From Ignavibacteria bacterium (lineage in GTDB: Bacteria; Bacteroidota; Ignavibacteria; Ignavibacteriales; Melioribacteraceae), in assembly GCA_003233295.1 (NCBI GenBank), contig QILJ01000008.1, positions 1 through 10,163 of the forward strand: a stretch of DNA of 10,163 nt, in the 5' to 3' direction. Under the pieces are notes generated by a model. It made no database searches, had not been told where the DNA came from, and saw nothing but the letters and a program-made list of their open reading frames with translations. Each line of letters opens with the position of its first letter. Position 1 is the first letter of the stretch. Made by a program: the position numbers and the translations under genes. Of the stretch, positions 1 to 8,312 are shown piece by piece.

Positions 1-672
1 ACATTGCAGATGGGAATAGGAGCAATACCCGATAATGTTATGAAATATCTGCGCAATAAAAAAGATCTCGGTGTTCATACCGAAATGTTCTCGGACGGTA
101 TGATCGAACTTGTTGATGAGGGAATTATTACAGGCGATAGGAAAACTCTGCATCAAGGTAAGATTATTGCAGGCTTTGTACTTGGAACAAGGAAAGCGTA
201 TGATTATATTGATAACAATCCTGTGTTTGAATTTCATCCTCAAGAATATGTAAATGACCCTTTTATTATTGCAAAAAATGATAAAATGGTTGCGATCAAT
301 TCTGCGCTCGAAGTTGACTTGACCGGTCAAGTTTGTGCTGATTCGATTGGAACAAAATTATTCAGCGGTATTGGCGGTCAGGTGGATTTTATTCGTGGTG
401 CGGCTTATTCGGAAGGTGGTAAACCGATCATTGCACTTCCTTCTACAACAAAGGATGGTAAAATATCAAGGATTGTGCCTACACTCAAACCGGGGGCTGG
501 TGTTGTTACTTCAAGGGGAGATGTTCATTATGTTGTAACAGAATACGGTACAGCTCAGCTTTGGGGTAAATCGATTAAGGAGAGAGTTGCTGAATTGATC
601 AGGATATCTCACCCGAAATTCAGAGATGAACTTTCGGAATTCGCAATGCAGACTTATAATGTGAAAATATGA
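1..672 (+). CDS. Acetyl-CoA hydrolase / CoA-transferase family protein, C-terminal half (5' partial)
   Basis: Frame 1 is open from the first base to the TGA at 670-672, so the gene begins upstream; the first ATG or TTG inside the window is not its start. The 223 visible residues are about half of a family protein (usually about 430 residues) and match the C-terminal domain of the 4-hydroxybutyrate CoA-transferase / acetyl-CoA hydrolase group. Visible motifs are MGIGAIPDNV near the edge, LGVHTEMFSDG (codons 67-99), and GIGGQVDFIRGA (codons 367-402), a glycine-rich active-site segment. By family analogy the Glu at 82-84 (HTEM) is the residue that would form the glutamyl-CoA thioester. The enzyme would be cytoplasmic and move CoA between short-chain acids, for example acetate, butyrate or 4-hydroxybutyrate; the substrate cannot be read from this half. 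Its stop overlaps the next gene's ATG, so the two are co-transcribed. No broken codons are seen. Confidence 0.9.
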   Translation, partial: TLQMGIGAIPDNVMKYLRNKKDLGVHTEMFSDGMIELVDEGIITGDRKTLHQGKIIAGFVLGTRKAYDYIDNNPVFEFHPQEYVNDPFIIAKNDKMVAINSALEVDLTGQVCADSIGTKLFSGIGGQVDFIRGAAYSEGGKPIIALPSTTKDGKISRIVPTLKPGAGVVTSRGDVHYVVTEYGTAQLWGKSIKERVAELIRISHPKFRDELSEFAMQTYNVKI

Positions 673-1358
673 TAGCGGTAATAGGAGACATACACGGATG
701 TTATTTTACTCTGACAGAACTCTACCAGGAAATAAAAAACAAATATCCTGATATTCAAATTTACGCAGTCGGTGATCTGGTTGATAGAGGTAGTAAGAGT
801 TATGAAGTTGTTGAATTCATTTTAGAAAACAAGATACTTTTTACACCGGGGAATCATGATTATATGTTTTATTATTTTTTCAAGGAACCTTCAAGTGTAT
901 TTGCCAGATCGTGGGTGTTTAACGGAAGTGAAGCTACTCTGCAATCTTACGATGATCACGGTGATAAATTGTTTGAGCATATAGAAATTTTGAAAAAAGC
1001 CCCACTATATTTTGATACTCCGGATTGTTTTATTACTCATGCTGGAATTTCAAAAGAATATGAAAATCTTTTAGATCCAAGTTTTAAGGATGACTTTACT
1101 TCTCTTTACGAATTGATCAATAAAGATTTCAGTTCAGATAAGGGGGTACTTTGGCTGCGTGGTAAGGCGTTGAATATCGGGAAACTACAAATTATGGGTC
1201 ACACTAAGCATCAAGAAATTACATTAGATGAAGAAGCCAATGCAATCTATATAGATACCGGAGCTTATGTCGGAAATAAATTAAGTGCAGTAATAGTTGA
1301 TAATGAGCAAATTGTTGATGTTATCGACGTAAAAACACATTTAAATGATATAATTTAA
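669..1358 (+). CDS. PPP-family metallophosphatase (bacterial Ser/Thr protein phosphatase type)
   Basis: This 229-residue cytoplasmic protein carries the full PPP signature in order: GDIHG (residues 6-10; Asp7 and His9), GDLVDRG (35-41), GNHD (61-64; catalytic-type His63), HAG (124-126), LWLRG (161-165; a phosphate-binding Arg equivalent), GHT (177-179) and DTGA (196-199). Asp7, His9, Asp36, Asn62, His124 and His178 are the expected ligands of a two-metal centre (Mn or Fe/Zn type). The length matches small lambda-phosphatase / PrpA-like enzymes, which remove phosphate from Ser/Thr and sometimes Tyr residues. A diadenosine tetraphosphatase (ApaH-like) role is a less likely alternative. The ATG overlaps the preceding TGA by 4 bases (ATGA) and has no clear Shine-Dalgarno sequence, so translational coupling is likely. 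The physiological substrate is unknown; a link to the adjacent CoA-transferase is only suggested by position. Confidence 0.9.
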   Translation: MIAVIGDIHGCYFTLTELYQEIKNKYPDIQIYAVGDLVDRGSKSYEVVEFILENKILFTPGNHDYMFYYFFKEPSSVFARSWVFNGSEATLQSYDDHGDKLFEHIEILKKAPLYFDTPDCFITHAGISKEYENLLDPSFKDDFTSLYELINKDFSSDKGVLWLRGKALNIGKLQIMGHTKHQEITLDEEANAIYIDTGAYVGNKLSAVIVDNEQIVDVIDVKTHLNDII

Positions 1359-1359
1359 T

Positions 1360-1382
1360 GTAGTGTAAATATCAATCACTAC
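1360..1382 (+). terminator. Possible weak stem-loop after the phosphatase gene
   Basis: GTAGTG (1360-1365) and CACTAC (1377-1382) are perfect inverted complements around an 11-base loop, starting two bases after the phosphatase stop. Only three T residues follow, and the stem is short with a large loop. It is a poor intrinsic terminator at best; its position just after a stop is the main reason to list it. Confidence 0.2.
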
Positions 1383-1420
1383 TTTAAAAATTGTTGAATT
1401 TTACTCTATAAATGAATAAT

Positions 1421-1463
1421 TTTTCGAATCAGTTTTAATCGAAAATGGAGGAATATCGAAAAT
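1421..1463 (+). promoter_or_regulatory. Inverted and direct repeat cluster (TTTTCGA / TCGAAAA)
   Basis: TTTTCGA (1421-1427) pairs perfectly with TCGAAAA (1439-1445) across 11 bases. The octamer TCGAAAAT at 1439-1446 recurs exactly at 1456-1463, a 17-base step. Repeats of this kind can be protein-binding half-sites or an RNA hairpin in the leader. No known regulator is recognised, and AT-rich DNA makes chance matches likely. Confidence 0.25.
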
Positions 1464-1532
1464 AGTTCTACCTTAATTGGATTTTGAAAATAACAACTAG
1501 GTCATTCGATTTACGGTAGAAAATCAAAACTG

Positions 1533-1604
1533 GTGTATGATGGCAAAGGAATAATATTTCTTCTTATTCTGATTGCCGCTATCTTAGCATCTTTAGGTTT
1601 CACT
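1533..1604 (+). other. Signal peptide region of SprA
   Basis: Residues 1-24 contain a single Lys followed by an almost uninterrupted run of Ile, Leu, Phe and Ala (residues 7-23), as expected for Sec export of an outer-membrane protein. The n-region is unusually poor in positive charge; the codons just upstream (1518-1529) would supply Arg, Lys and Lys if translation began earlier at a non-standard codon. The cleavage site is not clear; after Ala19 or Ala25 are both possible. Confidence 0.6.
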
Positions 1605-4600
1605 GCAAAGGGAAAAATGGATTCCGAACATCTCTATAACGGAGATGAAGAGGTGTTTAATGTTTTCTCGGGAGCAAACAGTGATGAAGTATATGATGAT
1701 GCCTCCGGTAAAGAATTCAGTGACCTGTTTTTCTCATCTGATTCAACCGATTCAACTTCCAAAAATGCTTTAAACGGGGCAGACTCACTTTTAGCAGATT
1801 CAGTTGTTGCTGTTGACTCTATGGCGTTAGATTCTACTGCCAGATTAAAATATTTTCACTATAAACAGCCTGATAGTTACAGTACCAGTGTGACTGAGGG
1901 ATATAGATCCAACCTCTTTATTTATCCATCCAAACAGTATGTGCAAAAAAGTGTTGAGCTTGATTCGACCGGACAGTTTGTATTGATCACGGAAAAGATT
2001 GCCGGGCAGGAAAGTAAAGTGATGGTAAAGATGCCTCTGGACGAATACATTAATAAAATGACCGAGGCAATAAATAAACAAGGGCTTGAAAAACTTGGAA
2101 GACAGTACAAACTAGTAGAAGGAAAAAAAGATCTTGGCAAACTTTTAACTGATATAACTAACATAGATATCCCTCTGCCGAGCACATCATTTCTAAGTAT
2201 TTTCGGACCGCCTAAAATCAGTTTAAAGATCAATGGTGCTGTTGATATACGCGGTGCTTGGCGAAGCGAGACCACAGAGGGACAGACGGTTTCCAGGTTA
2301 GGAAATACTAGAAATGAACCTGACTTTAGTCAGCAGGTACAGATAAGTGTTAATGGTAGTATCGGTGACAAGCTGAGCATCAATGCAGACTGGAATACCG
2401 AACGTACTTTTGAGTACGAGAATCAACTTAGATTGAATTATAAAGGTTATGATGATGAAATAATTCAGAGTATTGAAGCGGGTAATGTGTCTCTGCAAAC
2501 ATCTCCGCTTGTCGGCGGTAGTGAAGCGCTCTTTGGTGTTAAAGCGAAGTTCCAGTTCGGACCGTTTACTCTTACAGCATTGGCTTCCCAAAAGAAGGGG
2601 GAGATAAAAGAAGTTTCTGTTTCCGGCGGTAGTGAAAAGCAGGAATTTGAAATACATGCTTTCAGCTATTCAGATAATCATTACTTCTTAGATCAAGTGT
2701 ATGCCAATACAGACGAGGAGCATAACTTTTTCAATAACTATTACGGAAATCCGACGGCGATTGAAACGGATTCTTCACGAAAGTATTTTGTGAAAGAATT
2801 AGAAGTTTGGAGAACTGCAAGCGGTATTGAGGAACAGGATAAGCAGAGGAGAGCAAACGCATTTATCGACTTACCTTCCAGACCGGTAGGAAATAGTATT
2901 GACACAAAATTTAAGGATATCCAGCAGGAACAAAAACCCGGTTTGAATATGATCAATACGAGATTTGAACGATTGACAGAAGGTGTTGATTATATATATA
3001 ATCGTTATGCCGGCTTTATTAGTTTTAAAACAAATATTCAAAAAACTGATGGTATTGCTGTTGCCTATACAATTGAAGGAGATGGAAATGGGGATAAGCA
3101 GTATGGTGAATTTATTAGAGACCTCGAGGATTCAGCCGTTGCAGTTCTGAAGCTCATTAAACCGCAAAACTTGCAACCAGGATATAGAAAAGCATGGAAG
3201 CTTAAACTCAGAAATATTTATCCTTTAGGCGGACGCGATATAAATGAAGAAGAATTTAAACTTGATATCTATTATAGAGTTGAAGGACAAGAGCCTCAGA
3301 ACGATTTTAATGGTGTTAAGTTACTGCCGAGTTTCGGCTTTGATAAATATGATGATAGTAAAAACCCTAAACCTGACGGAGCATTCGACTTTATGCCGAA
3401 AACCATTATACCGTCGACCGGTGAAATAATTTTTCCTGTCTTAGAACCTTTCGGACAGCAGCTTCCTAAAGATTTGCCCGATTCTATTGCATACCAAAGT
3501 ATTTATGATACGACTAAAACATTTGCTCAGCAAGATAGGACCAAGGATAAATTTCTTATAAAAGGTTCATACTCGGCAGCGACTTCTTCCACATTTCAGA
3601 TTGGGTTTAATGTTGTAGAAAATTCTGTAAGAGTTACGCTTGACGGACGTGAATTGAAATCAGGAGTTGATTATTCTGTCGATTATAATATTGGACAGAT
3701 CACTATCAGAAATGCTGACGCTTTAGTTCCCGGTGCAAATCTTAAAATTACTTATGAGCAGAACGATCTTTTCCAACTTGCATCGAAAACCCTAATGGGA
3801 TTAAGGGGTATTTACGAGTTCAGTAAAAAAACGAAACTGGGATTCTCATTCTTGAACCTAAATCAGAAATCGCTCAGTGATAAGGTTAGGATAGGGGAAG
3901 AACCACTGAACAACTCCATATACGGTGTAGATTTTAACACTAGCGCTGATCTTCCTTTTATTACTACGGCACTTGATAAGCTAATATCCACAAGTACGAA
4001 ATCAGCATTTAACCTTAAAAGTGAATTTGCTTATATGAATCCGGATCCGAATACAAAGAAGAGTACTATTGCTTCAGATAACGGAGAAAGCATTGCATAC
4101 ATAGATGACTTTGAAGGGTCGAAGAGAACCATACCGATCGGAATATCATACACAACATGGAAAGATCTTAGTGTTCCTAATGATCTGCCTGTCATCGGAG
4201 ACCTTCCCAGAGAAGATCAAATGGATTATAAAGCTAAAAGTTTTTGGTTTAATATATTACCGTCAAATGTTACTACAGATCTGATATGGCCTAATAAGCA
4301 AGTTTCTGCTAAAGATAGAAGTGTGACCGTACTCGACTATATATTCAGACCAGATGATAGGGGTATGTATAACTACAATCCTAATTTAAATGATCCGAAA
4401 CGGGCATGGGGAGGAATGATGAAAGGACTCTCTTCAAGCGCAAACAATCTGATTGATGAAAAAATAGAAGCAATAGAATTTTGGATAAATATCATTAATG
4501 CACCAGAAGACGCAAAATTGAATATAGACCTTGGATTGATAAGTGAAGATGTTATTCCAAACAATGAATATGATACCGAAGATAAGAACTTTAATAGTAT

Positions 4601-7600
4601 TGTTGATGAAGGTGAAGATACCGGTATTGACGGTGTTCCCAGTCCGCAAGAGCCAGGTTATGACGCTACGAATAATAGAGACCCTGCCGGTGATAACTTT
4701 AGACTAATACAAAGTAATTCGAAATTTGTTGTTTACGACGACTACTATGCCGTTAACGGAACAGAAGGAAATGCTGCTCTTACAGATATTGGCAGATTCC
4801 CGGATAGTGAGGATTTGAACGGCAATATTACATTGGATAACCTTGATAGTTATTTCAGGTATGTAATTCCTCTTGATACCAGTAAAGCAAATAATCCATT
4901 TGTTGCTGGCGGCGGGGCAATAATAACAACGCCTCCTAATGCAGGTAAAAAATCGAGATGGTATCAGTTCAAGATCCCGTTAAAAGATTTCAAAGAAAAA
5001 ATAGGGGAGCCTAGTTTTTCTTTAGTGGAATATATACGTCTATGGGTAACCGGTGTTGATGAGGAAGTTCATTTCCAGATCACTGAATTTAACCTAGTTG
5101 GAAACCAATGGCAGAAAATTGTTGATCCTCCAAGAGTGACTGAGGATGATACCGTGCTGACAGTTTCGAATGTTAATATAGAAGACAACCCTGATTATTA
5201 CAGCCCGCGCGGAATTGTAAGGGAAAGAGACCGTACACAAATAGATCAAAATATTTTTAAGAATGAGCAGTCTCTTGAAATGATACTCAACGATTTAGGT
5301 GATGGTGAGCATCGTGAGGTTGTTAAATATCTTGTTAAAGGGATGGATGTTTTCAATTACACCAAGATGAAACTTTTTGTGCATGGAGATCTTGATTCTT
5401 CTAAAGGATCAATTTCATATTATGATACTTCAGATGTGAATAATTATGCAACCGATCTTTACTTTAGATTTGGTTCCGATAGTACAAATTATTACGAATA
5501 TATTCAACCAACGAGACCTAAATGGAAGGAAATATCCATCAATTTTGATGATCTTACAACTATCAAAGAGATAAGACCGGTAGATACATTGAATGCAGTT
5601 TACCGCATTCCTGTACCTGGTAAGCCCGGGCACTTTTACGGTATAAGAGGAAATCCCAGTTTAACTAGGGTTTCATTTTTTGCTTTTGGAATTGTAAATC
5701 CAAAAAATAAAGGAGAACCATTTGAGAAGGTTTCAGGTAATCTTTGGGTGAATGAACTGCGAGTGCTAGGTGCAAATGATACGCCCGGCTATGCCCTAAG
5801 TATGTCTTCATCAATAAATTTTGCTGACCTTTTTAGTGTTAGCGCCAATTATCGGCAGACGGATCCGTATTTCCATAAGTTATCGGGTCGTTTCGGTAAT
5901 AGGGTCGATTCAAAAAGCTGGGGAGTTTCAGGTAATTTGGATGTTGTAAAACTTATTCCTGTCAATCTTCCGGGGAGTAATCTGAAAGTGAATTATTCGC
6001 ATACAGAATCTGAGTCTACGCCCCTTTATAAACCACAGACTGATGTACTTGTGAAAAAAGCAGCGGCTACTTCAAGTAATCCTGACAGTTTAAAAGAAGA
6101 AACGCAAACTGTAAACGTTTCCGATACGTGGTCGGTTTCTAATATCAAGTTTCGCATACCGTCGAAAAAATGGTATATCAGAGATACTTTTAATGGTTTG
6201 GTATTTAGTTATAATTATAATAGTTCGGAATCACGCAGTCCGTCGGTAAAAGCTTCTAACAGTTGGTTATGGAATGCCAGCGGGAAGTATTCTGTAAGTT
6301 TTAGTAACGATAATTTTTTCTACCCGGCAAACATTCCAATTATCGGTCTTATCTTTCAGATTTTTAATGACTATAAAAATGTAAAGTTCTATTTTACTCC
6401 TCAAAAATTTGATGCAGGAGTTACAGCAAAGAGAAATTATGCCTTTAACCTATCAAGAAATGCAAATGTTGATCCGAATGTGAGAAGGGATTTTACTGCT
6501 GCGAGAAATGCGGGATTCAGTTGGAGATTAACCAACGGCGGATTACTCAATCTTTCAACTAACTATTCTCTTAATATTACTTCTTCGTTAGCTCATTTAC
6601 TCACTGACGAATTTGGCAATCCAAGAAATGAGAAAGATATTTGGTATGATATTTTTCATGGTGATTTGTTTGGGAAGGATAACAATTATAGCCAAAGTTT
6701 TTCACTTAGCAGTAAACCTAAAATGCCTTCAATACTTGAGCTTAATAAGTTTCTAACCTTTAGTGCAAGTTATAGTGTCTCGTATAATTGGAGGAATGAT
6801 TTTTCCCAACCGATACTCGGCAGAAGTGTTGGCTGGGGTAATAGAATCAACGGTAGTATGACTGTGCGTGTAAAATCTATTATGGATCCGATATTTAAAT
6901 TGTTCAAAGGTGAAAGTGCAAGGTCGCCTGACAGACCTAAACGGAAAAGCAGATTTCAGAAACCCAAGAGAGGGGGTAGGAATATTGACAAACAGATTGA
7001 AAAAGATGACAAAGCAAATAAGCAGGCTAATAGTAAAGCCGATAGTCTGGCTAAGATGAATAAGCCATCTATTTTCAATAATGTACTTGGAGTTATGCTG
7101 AATTCCATTCAATATGTTTTATTTGACTATGATCAATTCTCGTTTAACTTTAGCCAGAATAATTCTGCCGGACACAGCGGTATGCGATACTTTGGTACCG
7201 GGTTCTGGAACTTCTGGGGAGGGGAGCAGGATCCTATGAACGGTCCGTCACGTCTTTATCAGTTAGGGTTTTCAACTGATCCGGGACCAAGAGCATTCGG
7301 CGGAACAGTTTCGAATAATTTTTCGCAGAAGAATAATTTTACAATTAAAACCAGTCGTCCGCTCTGGAAAGGTGCGGACCTAGACGTAAACTGGAAGGTC
7401 GGCTGGGGATATAACGAATCAATCTCACTATATGTCGATTCACTATCGGGGGAACAGATAATTACGAACCGCTACGTTACCGGTAATATTAATCGTTCTT
7501 TTATGTCCCTTCCAATGTTAGGCGCTTCGGTGGGCGCAGTAAATGAACTATATGATCCAAATTCACCTGACCAGAACGGCAGTTTATCCGATGCGTTTGT

Positions 7601-8312
7601 GAAAGGAATGGAGTCTATTCCTTTACTGTCAAAGCTGCCGTTCTTTAGAGATATAGCTCAATATATTCCAAGACCAAACTGGCGAATTAATTGGGTGGGA
7701 CTTGAGAAATTACCAATATTAAAAAGTTTGTTTAAGAGAGCCTCTCTTAATCATGCTTACACTTCCACTTATATGGAAGGATGGAAGATCAATGCCGACG
7801 GGTTTGAAGAGGTTCAGACTCAAAAAGTTTCATACGGGTTTGCTCCGCTTGTGGGGCTAAATCTAACTTTTGCTGAAATGTGGGGAGGAAATATCAAGGG
7901 TACTGTTAAGTATTCTGTAAAATCGAATTATGATTTAGGAGTTGCAACAAAATCGACAACTGAAACATTTTCACGAGATGTTAACTTCGCCTTCAGTTTT
8001 GCGAAATCCGGTTTTGAACTGCCTCTGTTCGGTTTGTCTCTTAAAAACGATATTGAAATTTCTATCTCTTATACTATGGGGAGAAATTCCGTTTTGATTT
8101 ACGATATGGGTGAGAACTTTGATGAAGCAGGTAAACCAAAAGACGGTAACATCAGAACAACAATTGAACCTCGTATCAGATATGTTATGAGTTCAAGAGT
8201 TACGCTGGCAATATTTTTTAGAAGGACATCCGTAGAACCGGAAGGAGCATCGAGAATTCCTGCAACAACAACAAATGAAGCTGGGTTGGATGTTCATATT
8301 TCTATTCAGTAA
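1533..8312 (+). CDS. sprA: T9SS outer-membrane translocon SprA (Sov)
   Basis: SprA forms the very large single-chain outer-membrane beta-barrel through which type IX secretion cargo leaves the periplasm. The 2259 residues are somewhat shorter than the well-known Flavobacterium SprA and Porphyromonas Sov. The GTG at 1533 is the only ATG, GTG or TTG between the in-frame stop at 1491 and the hydrophobic signal segment (residues 6-23); starting at the next ATG (Met29) would remove that segment. No good Shine-Dalgarno precedes it. After a DS-rich linker (about 67-104) comes the conserved N-terminal SprA region, with GNVSLQTSPLVGGSEALFG from 317. Two related GVDY segments lie at 484 and 711, and the family block AYIDDFEGSK at 855-864. 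Asp-rich loops follow at about 1014-1033 and 1091-1105. The rest alternates like beta-strands, includes a Lys/Arg-rich insert (1797-1844), and ends in an amphipathic C-terminal strand (LDVHISIQ). One frame is open throughout. porX begins 47 bases downstream, probably in the same operon. Confidence 0.95.
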   Translation: MYDGKGIIFLLILIAAILASLGFTAKGKMDSEHLYNGDEEVFNVFSGANSDEVYDDASGKEFSDLFFSSDSTDSTSKNALNGADSLLADSVVAVDSMALDSTARLKYFHYKQPDSYSTSVTEGYRSNLFIYPSKQYVQKSVELDSTGQFVLITEKIAGQESKVMVKMPLDEYINKMTEAINKQGLEKLGRQYKLVEGKKDLGKLLTDITNIDIPLPSTSFLSIFGPPKISLKINGAVDIRGAWRSETTEGQTVSRLGNTRNEPDFSQQVQISVNGSIGDKLSINADWNTERTFEYENQLRLNYKGYDDEIIQSIEAGNVSLQTSPLVGGSEALFGVKAKFQFGPFTLTALASQKKGEIKEVSVSGGSEKQEFEIHAFSYSDNHYFLDQVYANTDEEHNFFNNYYGNPTAIETDSSRKYFVKELEVWRTASGIEEQDKQRRANAFIDLPSRPVGNSIDTKFKDIQQEQKPGLNMINTRFERLTEGVDYIYNRYAGFISFKTNIQKTDGIAVAYTIEGDGNGDKQYGEFIRDLEDSAVAVLKLIKPQNLQPGYRKAWKLKLRNIYPLGGRDINEEEFKLDIYYRVEGQEPQNDFNGVKLLPSFGFDKYDDSKNPKPDGAFDFMPKTIIPSTGEIIFPVLEPFGQQLPKDLPDSIAYQSIYDTTKTFAQQDRTKDKFLIKGSYSAATSSTFQIGFNVVENSVRVTLDGRELKSGVDYSVDYNIGQITIRNADALVPGANLKITYEQNDLFQLASKTLMGLRGIYEFSKKTKLGFSFLNLNQKSLSDKVRIGEEPLNNSIYGVDFNTSADLPFITTALDKLISTSTKSAFNLKSEFAYMNPDPNTKKSTIASDNGESIAYIDDFEGSKRTIPIGISYTTWKDLSVPNDLPVIGDLPREDQMDYKAKSFWFNILPSNVTTDLIWPNKQVSAKDRSVTVLDYIFRPDDRGMYNYNPNLNDPKRAWGGMMKGLSSSANNLIDEKIEAIEFWINIINAPEDAKLNIDLGLISEDVIPNNEYDTEDKNFNSIVDEGEDTGIDGVPSPQEPGYDATNNRDPAGDNFRLIQSNSKFVVYDDYYAVNGTEGNAALTDIGRFPDSEDLNGNITLDNLDSYFRYVIPLDTSKANNPFVAGGGAIITTPPNAGKKSRWYQFKIPLKDFKEKIGEPSFSLVEYIRLWVTGVDEEVHFQITEFNLVGNQWQKIVDPPRVTEDDTVLTVSNVNIEDNPDYYSPRGIVRERDRTQIDQNIFKNEQSLEMILNDLGDGEHREVVKYLVKGMDVFNYTKMKLFVHGDLDSSKGSISYYDTSDVNNYATDLYFRFGSDSTNYYEYIQPTRPKWKEISINFDDLTTIKEIRPVDTLNAVYRIPVPGKPGHFYGIRGNPSLTRVSFFAFGIVNPKNKGEPFEKVSGNLWVNELRVLGANDTPGYALSMSSSINFADLFSVSANYRQTDPYFHKLSGRFGNRVDSKSWGVSGNLDVVKLIPVNLPGSNLKVNYSHTESESTPLYKPQTDVLVKKAAATSSNPDSLKEETQTVNVSDTWSVSNIKFRIPSKKWYIRDTFNGLVFSYNYNSSESRSPSVKASNSWLWNASGKYSVSFSNDNFFYPANIPIIGLIFQIFNDYKNVKFYFTPQKFDAGVTAKRNYAFNLSRNANVDPNVRRDFTAARNAGFSWRLTNGGLLNLSTNYSLNITSSLAHLLTDEFGNPRNEKDIWYDIFHGDLFGKDNNYSQSFSLSSKPKMPSILELNKFLTFSASYSVSYNWRNDFSQPILGRSVGWGNRINGSMTVRVKSIMDPIFKLFKGESARSPDRPKRKSRFQKPKRGGRNIDKQIEKDDKANKQANSKADSLAKMNKPSIFNNVLGVMLNSIQYVLFDYDQFSFNFSQNNSAGHSGMRYFGTGFWNFWGGEQDPMNGPSRLYQLGFSTDPGPRAFGGTVSNNFSQKNNFTIKTSRPLWKGADLDVNWKVGWGYNESISLYVDSLSGEQIITNRYVTGNINRSFMSLPMLGASVGAVNELYDPNSPDQNGSLSDAFVKGMESIPLLSKLPFFRDIAQYIPRPNWRINWVGLEKLPILKSLFKRASLNHAYTSTYMEGWKINADGFEEVQTQKVSYGFAPLVGLNLTFAEMWGGNIKGTVKYSVKSNYDLGVATKSTTETFSRDVNFAFSFAKSGFELPLFGLSLKNDIEISISYTMGRNSVLIYDMGENFDEAGKPKDGNIRTTIEPRIRYVMSSRVTLAIFFRRTSVEPEGASRIPATTTNEAGLDVHISIQ
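4572..4847 (+). other. Asp/Asn-rich, possibly Ca2+-binding loops of SprA
   Basis: Residues 1014-1033 read DTEDKNFNSIVDEGEDTGID, and residues 1091-1105 read DSEDLNGNITLDNLD. Both have the D-x-(D/N)-x-(D/N) spacing seen in EF-hand, dockerin and thrombospondin type-3 calcium loops. As I recall, Asp-rich DTEDLN-like blocks occur in other SprA proteins at this place, so they are probably a structural feature of the family. Metal binding is inferred from spacing only. Confidence 0.4.
6921..7064 (+). other. Lys/Arg-rich low-complexity insert in the SprA barrel
   Basis: Residues 1797-1844 contain 17 Lys or Arg and only 6 Asp or Glu in 48 residues, with almost no large hydrophobic residues. Flanking segments alternate like barrel strands (SMTVRVKSIMDPIF before, NVLGVMLNSIQYVLFDY after). 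The segment is therefore most likely a long disordered turn or loop between strands. Whether it faces the periplasm or the cell surface cannot be decided from the sequence. Confidence 0.6.

Larger units (their letters stand above)
1359..1532 (+). other. AT-rich intergenic leader before sprA
   Basis: This 174-base gap contains no convincing ORF. It separates the phosphatase from sprA and must hold any sprA promoter. I see no clean sigma-70 pair and no Bacteroidetes-type TAnnTTTG box. A weak candidate is TTGAAT (1394-1399) with AATAAT (1415-1420), but the 15-base spacing is too short. A GGAGG lies at 1447-1451 with no usable start codon just downstream. Three inverted repeats are present: 1360-1365/1377-1382, 1421-1427/1439-1445, and TTCTACC (1466-1472) with GGTAGAA (1515-1521). 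In RNA the last would close a 42-base loop ending 11 bases before the GTG start. Confidence 0.5.

Noticed and set aside
1447..1451. GGAGG as the ribosome binding site of sprA or of a small leader gene
   Set aside because: It is 81 bases from the GTG start, and no ATG, GTG or TTG lies at a suitable distance downstream.
1537..1554. ATG at 1537 as an alternative start close to sprA
   Set aside because: It is in another frame and meets a stop after five codons.
1617..1619. ATG (Met29) as the sprA start
   Set aside because: It would delete the hydrophobic signal segment that an outer-membrane protein needs, although it is the first ATG in the frame.
6753..7112. Open reading frame of 119 codons on the minus strand inside sprA
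   Set aside because: It lies wholly within a clear, conserved gene, its product has no recognisable motif, and similar antisense frames occur elsewhere in sprA (for example 1922-2275 and 2298-2657). These are shadows of the long sprA frame.
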